DNA of 55,238 bases from Candidatus Krumholzibacteriota bacterium (lineage in GTDB: Bacteria; Krumholzibacteriota; Krumholzibacteriia; Krumholzibacteriales; Krumholzibacteriaceae), in the NCBI GenBank assembly GCA_016931295.1, contig JAFGEZ010000002.1, forward strand, positions 1-55,238, written 5' to 3'. The notes beneath the pieces are model-generated. The model was not told the origin of the DNA. It ran no database searches and was given only the letters and a program-made list of their open reading frames with translations. The position numbers and the translations under genes were made by a program. Positions 36,332 through 46,643 of this stretch are shown piece by piece (the stretch's first letter is position 1; the number at the start of each line of letters is the position of its first letter).

Positions 36332-39322
36332 TCAGGTCACCGGGTGGTGTTTCCCCGCGTATCGCAGCTGTTCCGCGAATCGCGTGTAGTCCTCGATCTC
36401 GATCACGCCCTCGTCCAGGAGGACCTCGATGAAGGCCTTGATCACCTGCCCGTCGAATTGCGTCCCGCTGTTCGCGATCAGCTCCCCCACCGTCTCGGAG
36501 ACGGCGAGCCGATGGCGGAACGGACGCGCGCCCATCATCGAGGCGTACGCGTCGAGGACGGCGAGGATGCGCGAGCCGATCGGGATCTGGTCGCCCTTGA
36601 GCCCCATCGGGTATCCCTTGCCGTCGATCCGCTCGTGGTGGAAGAGGATGTTCTGGCTGACCATCTCGACGAACTCGAGCGGCCGCATGATCGCCGCGCC
36701 CCGCTGCGGGTGCTTGCGTATCTCGTCGATCTCCTCGGGCGTGAGGGCGAGCGTCTTGTTGAGGATGTCGTCGCTCACGCAGGTCATGCCGACGTCGTGC
36801 ACGCTCGAGACGTACTGGATGACCTGCACCTCCTTCTCGGAGAGCCGGAGCTTCCGCGCGATGCTGGCCGACCACTCGACCGTCTTCCTGTTGAGCCAGT
36901 GGTAGTCCTCGCGGCAGGTCGCGATCATCGAGTGAAGCGTGGCGATCGTCTCCTTCAGGAAGACGGAGAAATCCTCCGCCGTTCGCATCCGCTCGATCAC
37001 CTTCGAGAGGCGCTCGCTCACCGTGACGAGCAGGTTGAGGTCGTCCTCGGTGAAAGATTCGCCGGAGATCTTGTTGTTGGCGTTGATGACGCCGATCACG
37101 GTGTTCCCCACGCGCAGGGGCACGCTGACCAGGGACTTCGTCTCGTACTGCCCGTCGTTCGATCGTTCCTTCATCCCGCTCGTCTCGATGTCCCGCACGA
37201 GGAGCGGCTCGCCCGTCTCGGCGACCTTGCCGGCGATCGACCGGCCGACGGCCACGCGCGCCTTCTCGACGACCCGCTCGTCGAGCCCGTACGCGCCCTT
37301 GATGAACAGCTCCGCGCGGCTCCGGTCGAGGAGCATCAGGGAGACGATCTTCGCGGAGAGCATCTCGGCGATGAACTGCACCGAGAGCTGGAACATCTCC
37401 TGGATCTCCTCGCTCGCCTCGATCGATTCGAAGAGATAGCCGAGGAGGTCGTTGAAGTGGTGCTCCTTGGGCAGCGTGAAGGTGAAGCTCGCCCCCTCGC
37501 CGACCGTGCTCGACACCTGTATCCAGCCGCCGTGCTGCTCGACGATGTTCTTGACGATCGCGAGCCCGAGGCCCACCCCCTCGCCCATGCTCGTTCCCAC
37601 CTGGTAGAACTGCTCGAAGATGTGCGTGAGATCCTTCTCGGGGATCCCCGTCCCCTCGTCCCGCACGGTGATCTTCACCGATACGGCGTCCTCGACGGCA
37701 TCGATGAAGAGCCGCCTGCCCGGCGCCGAGAACTTGACGGCGTTGCCGAGCAGGTTGATGAAGACCTGCTTGACGAGGTCCTCGTCGCCGTCGATCTTCG
37801 GAAGATCGCCGGGAAGGCCGATGCGAAGATCGAGCTGCTTGTCGACGAGGTAGGGCTGCATCGCCTGCTCGACCTCGGCGACGACGTCGGCGAGCACGAA
37901 GAGTTTGCGCTTGAGCGTCCGCTGGCCGAACTCGATCTTCGAGACGTCGAGCACCTTGTTGACCATGCGGATGAGCCGGTCGGTCTCGGTTGAGATCACG
38001 CCGAGGAACTCGTCGCGCTCGACGAACTCGGGGTTGTCGATGTTGTCCTGCAGGCTCTCGACGTAGGCCTTGATCGAGGTGAGGGGCGTCTTGAGCTCGT
38101 GCGAGAGATGGGAGATGTAGTTCATCTTGAGCTTGTTCGTGTTCCGCAAATCCTCCGCCTCGCGCTCGAGACGGCTGATCCGTCCGCTCATCACCTCGTA
38201 GAGGCGGCTCTTCTCGATGGCGGAGACGACCTGCCCGGAGAGGATCGAGATCAGCCTGACGTCCTCTCCGCCGAAGGGCCGCTCTTCCCGGTCGCCGACC
38301 ATGAGGATGCCGAGATCGTCGCGCCCCGAGACGATCGGGACGGCGAGCAGGGGATGGAGTTCCCGTCCGTCTATCATCGGCGATCCCGCGATGCGCTCGT
38401 CGGCGCCGGCGTCCTCGGAGACGAACCCCTCGGACGCGGCGAGCACCGCGCCGACCAGGCGATCCTCCGCGATCGGGGGTGAGGGCTCGTTCGAGGCGAC
38501 GCCCTCCTCGCCGAGCTCGACGTGCCGGACGATCTCCCCCTCCGGGTTGAGGAGGAGGACCGACGACCACGGCCGCCGGAGCAAAAGCGTGATCTCCTTG
38601 CAGACCATCTTGAGGAGCGTGTCGAGACTGATGACCGAATTGATCCCGAGAGAGATGTCGTAGAGCCTCGTCAGCTCGCTGATCCGGTGCCGCGAGTTCA
38701 CCAGGCGGTCCTCGGCCGTCCGGAGATAGACCTCGAAGCTGTCGTAGAAGGTGGCGAAGAGGTAGGTCATCAGACTCATGAAGCCGGCGATGACGAGCAG
38801 CGTGCCCACGAGGAAATGCGGCCCGGACGGCATCGCCGCCCCCGCGTCGCAGCAGACGAAGTGGGGGATCGTCCCCCGCAGCTCGAGCGCCCCGAGCACG
38901 GCGATCGCGGCCACCGTCGCCAGGGTCACCGCCGCGCCGGCGCGCAGCGGGGGCAGGAGCCGCCCCGCGAAGAAGAGGGGAAGCACGAGCAGGAAGAGGA
39001 AGGGGCTGGCGACCGTGCCGGTGAGGTAGACGAGGCCGATCACGGTGAAGAGATCGACGAAGACGGTCGCCCACCGCCACGCCTCGCCGGCGCCGCGGCC
39101 GAGAATCCGGCCGCCGCGCGCGTTCCCGAGGCTCGCGACCAGGATATCGAGAAAGGCCGCCGCGATGAAGACGCCCGCGACGAGGCCGGTCCGGAAATCG
39201 AACCCGGCGATCTCCCGCGCGATGTAGAAGATCGAGAAGATCGCCGCGAGCTCGATCAGCCGCACCTGCGGAATGCTGACGATCGTCGGCGAACGTCCCT
39301 CGGTCTGTCTCCTACCGAACAT
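36332..39322 (-). CDS. Membrane histidine kinase with GAF domains and HD-GYP-like domain
   Basis: The 996-residue protein has the same architecture as its neighbour: five or six N-terminal helices (to about 190), GAF (about 220-370), HisKA with H408 (YISHLSHELKTPLTSIKAY), HATPase (DEGTGIPEKDLTHIFEQF; GVGLGLAIVKNIVEQHGG), a second GAF (about 600-760) and HD-GYP. Here the HD pair is kept (SVHDVGM, H842-D843), as is HHERIDGKGYPMGL, but the usual GK lysine is Met. The pair probably arose by duplication. The ATG at 39322 has GGAG upstream. It lies 14 bases before the next kinase. Confidence 0.9.
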   Translation of the reverse strand: MFGRRQTEGRSPTIVSIPQVRLIELAAIFSIFYIAREIAGFDFRTGLVAGVFIAAAFLDILVASLGNARGGRILGRGAGEAWRWATVFVDLFTVIGLVYLTGTVASPFLFLLVLPLFFAGRLLPPLRAGAAVTLATVAAIAVLGALELRGTIPHFVCCDAGAAMPSGPHFLVGTLLVIAGFMSLMTYLFATFYDSFEVYLRTAEDRLVNSRHRISELTRLYDISLGINSVISLDTLLKMVCKEITLLLRRPWSSVLLLNPEGEIVRHVELGEEGVASNEPSPPIAEDRLVGAVLAASEGFVSEDAGADERIAGSPMIDGRELHPLLAVPIVSGRDDLGILMVGDREERPFGGEDVRLISILSGQVVSAIEKSRLYEVMSGRISRLEREAEDLRNTNKLKMNYISHLSHELKTPLTSIKAYVESLQDNIDNPEFVERDEFLGVISTETDRLIRMVNKVLDVSKIEFGQRTLKRKLFVLADVVAEVEQAMQPYLVDKQLDLRIGLPGDLPKIDGDEDLVKQVFINLLGNAVKFSAPGRRLFIDAVEDAVSVKITVRDEGTGIPEKDLTHIFEQFYQVGTSMGEGVGLGLAIVKNIVEQHGGWIQVSSTVGEGASFTFTLPKEHHFNDLLGYLFESIEASEEIQEMFQLSVQFIAEMLSAKIVSLMLLDRSRAELFIKGAYGLDERVVEKARVAVGRSIAGKVAETGEPLLVRDIETSGMKERSNDGQYETKSLVSVPLRVGNTVIGVINANNKISGESFTEDDLNLLVTVSERLSKVIERMRTAEDFSVFLKETIATLHSMIATCREDYHWLNRKTVEWSASIARKLRLSEKEVQVIQYVSSVHDVGMTCVSDDILNKTLALTPEEIDEIRKHPQRGAAIMRPLEFVEMVSQNILFHHERIDGKGYPMGLKGDQIPIGSRILAVLDAYASMMGARPFRHRLAVSETVGELIANSGTQFDGQVIKAFIEVLLDEGVIEIEDYTRFAEQLRYAGKHHPVT

Positions 39323-39336
39323 GTCGCTCCATCCGT

Positions 39337-40161
39337 CTATCCGATGCGGTCGGTCGCCGACGGCGACCGCTCCGGCACCGGCACGTCGAAGGACACCGTC
39401 GTGCCCCGCCCGGGCTCGCTGTCGATGTTGACCGCGCCGCCCATCATCTCGACCACGTTCTTCACCAGCGCGAGGCCGAGTCCGAGTCCCTCTTCCCCGC
39501 TGCGCGCCGCGCCGCGGTAGAAGGGATTGAAGATCTCCCGCATGTCCTCCGGCGGGATCCCCGGGCCGCCGTCGATCACGCGGACGATCAGGACGCGCCC
39601 CCCGATCCCGCCCCGCCGCTCCATGCGCATCTCGGCGGCGACCGTGACCGGCACGTCGTCCCCGCCGTACTTGAGGGCGTTCGACAGCAGGTTCTCGATG
39701 ACGACCTCGATCGCCTCGCGCGCCACGTACAGGGGCGGCAGCGCGGGATCGACCCGGTTCCGCACGTTGGCAGCGCCGGAGCCGATCCGCCCGCGCACCC
39801 GGTCGACGAGCGCGTGCAGGTCGACGACGTCCAGTTCCGGCTGCGAGCCGTCGCCGCTCTCGGCGCGGAGCATGCGGACGAAGGACTCGATCAGCTCCTC
39901 CATCCGGGCGATCGCCGCGCGGATCTTGCTGAAGTAGCGCTCGGCCCGCTCGTCGCCGTCCACCCCCCCGATCTCCTCGACGAGCTGCAGATACCCGCTG
40001 ATCGACGTGAGCGGCCGGATGAACTCGTGACCGACGACGAGACACGCCGACTCGAATACGGCGCGATAGCGGTCGATCGTGCGCCGGAGCTCGAGGATCT
40101 CGGCCTCGTGCTCCTGCGTCTCCGGTCGCCGCGGAGTCTCCGTATCAGTCGCTCGGACCAC
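39337..40161 (-). CDS. Soluble histidine kinase
   Basis: The 274-residue kinase has no membrane helix or sensor domain. A short helical N-terminus leads straight to the H-box CLVVGHEFIRPLTSISGYL (H45), then an ATPase domain with ENLLSNALKYGG, DGGPGIPPEDMREIFNPF and GLGLGLALVKNVVEMMGG. The H-box is unusual: HEFIRPLTS instead of HELRTPLTS. It begins at a GTG (40161) with GGAGGAG upstream. It may sense through partner proteins such as the other operon products. Confidence 0.9.
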   Translation of the reverse strand: MVRATDTETPRRPETQEHEAEILELRRTIDRYRAVFESACLVVGHEFIRPLTSISGYLQLVEEIGGVDGDERAERYFSKIRAAIARMEELIESFVRMLRAESGDGSQPELDVVDLHALVDRVRGRIGSGAANVRNRVDPALPPLYVAREAIEVVIENLLSNALKYGGDDVPVTVAAEMRMERRGGIGGRVLIVRVIDGGPGIPPEDMREIFNPFYRGAARSGEEGLGLGLALVKNVVEMMGGAVNIDSEPGRGTTVSFDVPVPERSPSATDRIG

Positions 40162-40245
40162 CGCTGCTCCTCCGGCGTCGCCGGCTTCGGGGCCGGCCGC
40201 GCCCGAACAATCTCCCCCCCGTCCGTCCGCCGCCCGGCCCTCCGC

Positions 40246-41223
40246 TCAGTTCTCGACCGTCTCGGAGGCCGCCTGGATCTTGCGGCGTTCGCGGACCACG
40301 ATGCTCCCGGACATCCCCTTGCCGAAGGACTTGAGCTCGGAAGCGATGTCGCTGACCTGAGCGAAGTGCTTGAGGCGCTGGCCTTCGTCCATGACGATGG
40401 CGATCGTCAGCGACATGAGGGGAACGCGCTTTATCTCTCCCAGCCGGTTGCGGACCTCGAGGTAGCCGCGCCGGATGTCCTGCTCCTTCATGAGGACCAG
40501 CGAGCCCTTGTCGAACTCGTCGATGATGTGGCGGGCGATGAACTCCGCCCGGGCGGGAGAGGTGATGATGACGAAATCGTCTCCGCCGATGTGTCCGACG
40601 AAGTCGTTCGATCCGCCGAGTGAATTGACCGACTCGGTGATGATGTCGGCGAGGAACAGGATCGATTCGTCACCCTTCTGGTAACCGTAGTAATCGTTGT
40701 ACGCCTTGAAATTGTCGATGTCCATGTAGAGGAACGCGTAGGCTTCCTTCCGCTCGATCCGGTGCAGCAGCTCCTTCTCGATCGCCCGGTTGCCCGCGAA
40801 GCCGGTGAGCGGGTTGGCCTCCTTCTGCTGCTTGCTCCAGTCGATGACGTTGCCGACGCGCAGCAGCATCTCCTCGTTGGAGTATGGCTTGATCAGGTAG
40901 TCGTTCGCTCCGTCCTTGAGCCCCTTGATCTTGTCGGGCAGATCGCTCTTCGCCGTCAGCATGATGACGGGGATCTGGCAGGTCTGGAAATCCTGGCGGA
41001 TGCGGCGGCAGACCTCGAAGCCGTCGATCTTGGGCATCATCAGGTCGAGGATGATGAGGTCGGGCTGCTCCCGCCTGACGAGCTGCAGGGCCTCCTCGCC
41101 GTTTTCCGCGGTGACGACCCGGTAGCCGTTCTTCTCGAGCTGGAACTGGAGGATGCGGCGGATGTGCTCCTCGTCGTCTACGACGAGGATCTTGTACGCG
41201 TCGCAGCTGTCTCGGTCGGTCAT
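40246..41223 (-). CDS. Receiver-GGDEF response regulator (GGDDF variant)
   Basis: The 325-residue protein has an N-terminal receiver with phospho-acceptor D60 (LIILDLMMPKIDGFE) and KPYSNEE, then a GGDEF-family domain (DIDNFKAYNDYYGYQKGDESI). The active-site loop is GGDDF at 213-217 rather than GGDEF or GGEEF, so cyclase activity is plausible but not assured. I see no clear RxxD inhibitory site. The ATG at 41223 lies about 60 bases below a sigma54 promoter; an in-frame ATG eight codons upstream is an alternative. It is the first gene of the signalling operon. Confidence 0.88.
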   Translation of the reverse strand: MTDRDSCDAYKILVVDDEEHIRRILQFQLEKNGYRVVTAENGEEALQLVRREQPDLIILDLMMPKIDGFEVCRRIRQDFQTCQIPVIMLTAKSDLPDKIKGLKDGANDYLIKPYSNEEMLLRVGNVIDWSKQQKEANPLTGFAGNRAIEKELLHRIERKEAYAFLYMDIDNFKAYNDYYGYQKGDESILFLADIITESVNSLGGSNDFVGHIGGDDFVIITSPARAEFIARHIIDEFDKGSLVLMKEQDIRRGYLEVRNRLGEIKRVPLMSLTIAIVMDEGQRLKHFAQVSDIASELKSFGKGMSGSIVVRERRKIQAASETVEN

Positions 41224-41529
41224 CGGTCGAACCTCGTCCTGCATCCGGTTGCATGTCGGCCGCACACGAAGCGTTATGGCGCATCGGGGTTTTCGCAATT
41301 ACTGTGCCAAGCCCCGGAACGGGGCCCGCCGCCAGGGGGCGGGGGCAATCCGATTTCATATTCCCATGTACGCCAGCATGTTGCGTGCCTGACGGGTTGC
41401 GCGGACAGCGTCACGCCGCCCGGTGCGCCGGGGCGGGTTCGTGCAGAACGGCATGCGGCGTGTGCGGCTCCCGGCGCGGGCGGGGAGAAAGAACGAGGCG
41501 AAAAATGCCGGTTCGGGGCGGGCGGGCCG
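41224..41529. other. Intergenic region upstream of the signalling operon
   Basis: This 306-base gap between tsaD and the receiver-GGDDF gene holds the sigma54 promoter at 41294-41309. Upstream of it is an AT-rich patch (about 41345-41370), which may help DNA bending. I find no copy of the TGTCCG-N4-CGGACA dyad at the expected distance, only a lone CGGACA at 41402-41407. No gene or clear terminator is visible. Confidence 0.5.
41294..41309 (-). promoter_or_regulatory. Sigma54 promoter of the signalling operon
   Basis: The minus strand reads TTGGCACAGTAATTGCG across this site, matching the -24/-12 consensus TGGCACR-N4-TTGC with the GG and GC exactly ten bases apart. Transcription would start near 41283, 60 bases before the first gene. 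Confidence 0.75.
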
Positions 41530-42540
41530 TCAAGCCCAGGAGAAGAGCCGGCCGCGGGGGAAGGTGTTGAGGTCGAGGCCGTCATGCCGCCCGGCGCGCA
41601 GATGGTGCGCGGCGGCGCAGGCGATCATGGCGGCGTTGTCCGTGCAATAGGCGGCCGGCGGCCAGGAGACGGCGACGCCCCCGGCCTCCGCGCGTCCGCT
41701 CATCGCCTCGCGCAGCCGCGAGTTCGCGGCGACGCCGCCGGCGATGCAGACGCGCCCGGTCGGCCGGAGCGTTTCGGCGAGGAGCGTCTTCTCGACGAGG
41801 ATGTCCACGATCGCCTCCTGCGCCGAGGCGGCGACGTCGGCGACGAGTGCGTCGTCGAGGCGTCCGAGGGCGTCGACCTTCAGGCGGACGGCCGTCTTCA
41901 GCCCCGAGAAGGAGAAGTCGCAGCGTCCCGTATTGCGGAGGGCCCGCGGAAAATCGAAGGCCGCCCGGTCGCCCGCCGCCGCCGCCCGGTCGATGGCGGG
42001 GCCGCCGGGCCAGGGAAGCCCGAGGAGCTTGCCGATCTTGTCGAAGGCCTCGCCCGCCGCGTCGTCGCGGGTGCCGCCGAGGAGCTCGTAGGAACCGATG
42101 CGCTCCACGTGGAAGAGCTGGGTGTGGCCGCCGGAGACGACGAGGACGGTCGCCGGCGTCTCGAAGGGGCCCTCGAGCGCGTTCGCCAGGATATGGCCCT
42201 CGATGTGGTGGATGCCGACGAGCGGCAGGTTGGCGCCGTAGGCGAGCCCCTTCGCGAAGGAGAGCCCGACGAGGAGGGATCCCACCAGGCCGGGGCCGTT
42301 CGTGACGCCTATCCCGGCGAGGCTGCCGGGCTCGACGCCCCCCTCCGCCATGACCCGCTCCCAGAGCGGGAGCAGCGCGCGCATGTGCGAGCGGGAGGCG
42401 ATCTCGGGAACGACGCCGCCGTAGAGGTCGTGATCGAGCTGGGCCGCCGTCCGGTGGACCGCGACGCCGCCGTCGGGGGAATAGAGCGCGCAGGAGGTGT
42501 CGTCGCAGGAGGTCTCGATGCCGAGGTAGAGTTCGTCCAT
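41530..42540 (-). CDS. tsaD: tRNA N6-adenosine threonylcarbamoyltransferase
   Basis: TsaD transfers threonylcarbamoyl to A37 of ANN-decoding tRNAs. The 336-residue product shows GIETSCDDTSCALY at the start, the metal-binding HHIEGH, VVSGGHTQL, the segment DDAAGEAFDKIGKLLGL and the late CIAGGVAANSRLRE and TDNAAMIA motifs. The ATG at 42540 is six bases past the glnB stop, with AGGAGG somewhat far upstream inside glnB. Length is normal. Confidence 0.96.
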   Translation of the reverse strand: MDELYLGIETSCDDTSCALYSPDGGVAVHRTAAQLDHDLYGGVVPEIASRSHMRALLPLWERVMAEGGVEPGSLAGIGVTNGPGLVGSLLVGLSFAKGLAYGANLPLVGIHHIEGHILANALEGPFETPATVLVVSGGHTQLFHVERIGSYELLGGTRDDAAGEAFDKIGKLLGLPWPGGPAIDRAAAAGDRAAFDFPRALRNTGRCDFSFSGLKTAVRLKVDALGRLDDALVADVAASAQEAIVDILVEKTLLAETLRPTGRVCIAGGVAANSRLREAMSGRAEAGGVAVSWPPAAYCTDNAAMIACAAAHHLRAGRHDGLDLNTFPRGRLFSWA

Positions 42541-42545
42541 CCGGG

Positions 42546-45948
<3,403 letters not shown>

Positions 45949-46193
45949 CGGGGGTCATCGCCCGCCGGGCCGGTCGTTTGCCGGGAGATTACGGAGCGGA
46001 AGAGAAACGCGGGGCCGGGCGCGGCCACGGATTCATGGTCTCCGGGCGTCGCCGCTGACGGCGGGCACCGGATCACCTGGACTGGCGCATCCATTCACCT
46101 TCAACCCATTTTCGGCCGCACCCGGTCCGCAAACATGCCATATCGGGACGTCGGCCCGCGGCGCCCCGCTCCGGGGAGCCGGGCCGCGGGCAT

Positions 46194-46248
46194 AAAAAAA
46201 TCGGGCGTGGATGGAGGCGTCGACCGGGGAGTGCCTGCCGACGCCCGA
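46194..46248 (-). terminator. Intrinsic terminator of the sigma54-controlled short transcript
   Basis: An 8-bp stem (46201-46208 with 46241-46248) encloses a longer loop with inner pairing potential and is followed on the minus strand by seven T residues (46194-46200). Confidence 0.65.
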
Positions 46249-46520
46249 GCGGCTGGAGGTGAGGTGGGTCATTGCGCTTGCGCTCACCGTCCAATACGGA
46301 ATGTCCACGCCCGAATGCGTCTCCGGCGGGTGCCGGCGGGGAAGGGATGGGGTCCCTGTCTGTAATATGCGAATCGGCCCCTCTTTGTTCCACGGATAAT
46401 TCACCGTTCTTCCCTTCCGCCGCTGTCCGGCGTGACCTCCTCCGCCCCGGCGGGGCGAGCCGCCCCGCCCCCGGGGAGTTGCAGACCGGTTTGTTTCGAT
46501 CCGCGCCCCCACCACCCGCC
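46194..46520 (-). ncRNA. Candidate sigma54-dependent small RNA or small-peptide transcript
   Basis: A transcript starting about 12 bases below the sigma54-like promoter and ending at the T run would be about 325 nt. Near its 5' end is a strong GC hairpin (GGCGGGGC pairing with GCCCCGCC, about 46450-46472). None of the three frames gives a normal gene: one frame starting with a GTG after GGAAGGGAAG (MNYPWNKEGPIRILQTG...) has no stop before the terminator, and its early codons (TTA, ATA, CCA, ACA) are unlike this GC-rich genome. A small RNA is therefore the better guess. Confidence 0.4.
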
Positions 46521-46529
46521 GGGAAGACT

Positions 46530-46545
46530 ATCAACACGCGTGCCA
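46530..46545 (-). promoter_or_regulatory. Sigma54-like promoter downstream of the permease gene
   Basis: The minus strand reads TGGCACGCGTGTTGAT: a perfect -24 half (TGGCACG), four bases, then TTGAT, where the consensus is TTGCW. Spacing is exact. The same TTGA variant appears at the adaptor-gene promoter. Confidence 0.6.
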
Positions 46546-46551
46546 CACTTG

Positions 46552-46564
46552 TAATGCCTTGTTA
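46552..46564 (-). promoter_or_regulatory. Possible IHF site
   Basis: The minus strand TAACAAGGCATTA fits the IHF consensus WATCAA-N4-TTR except one base. It lies between the activator dyads and the sigma54-like promoter, where IHF bends DNA at many such promoters. Confidence 0.4.
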
Positions 46565-46599
46565 TACAATGTCTTGGTGATATCTTCGCGGGTCGCGCG

Positions 46600-46637
46600 T
46601 GTCCGGCGACGGCACACCGCCTGTCCGCTGACGGACA
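46600..46637. promoter_or_regulatory. Paired activator dyads, copy 2
   Basis: A perfect dyad TGTCCG-CTGA-CGGACA (46622-46637) and a degenerate one, TGTCCG-GCGA-CGGCACA (46600-46616), have centres 21.5 bases apart. The perfect dyad is centred 86 bases above the -24 element. Copy 1 at 51964-52001 has the same arrangement. The perfect dyad could also fold as a 7-bp hairpin right after the permease stop. Confidence 0.65.
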
Positions 46638-46643
46638 GTGCCG

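Larger units (their letters stand above)
45949..46643. other. Large intergenic region with a sigma54-controlled transcript unit
   Basis: This 695-base gap lies between the convergent glnE and permease genes. From right to left on the minus strand it holds two dyads (46600-46637), an IHF-like site (46552-46564), a sigma54-like promoter (46530-46545) and an intrinsic terminator (46194-46248). The part from 45949 to 46190 has a GC-rich dyad at about 46154-46190 and no gene that I can support. A minus frame from a GTG at about 46416 runs through the terminator and has unusual AT-ending codons, so I do not call it. Confidence 0.6.

Noticed and set aside
46033-46515. Minus-strand frame (MNYPWNKEGPIRILQTG...) as a gene
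   Set aside because: It reads straight through an intrinsic terminator, has no recognisable homology, and its codons (TTA, ATA, CCA) differ from the strong GC preference of real genes here.
45949-46643. tRNA gene, for example tRNA-Sec, in the large gap
   Set aside because: No cloverleaf arms, T-loop sequence or CCA end could be found by eye in either strand.
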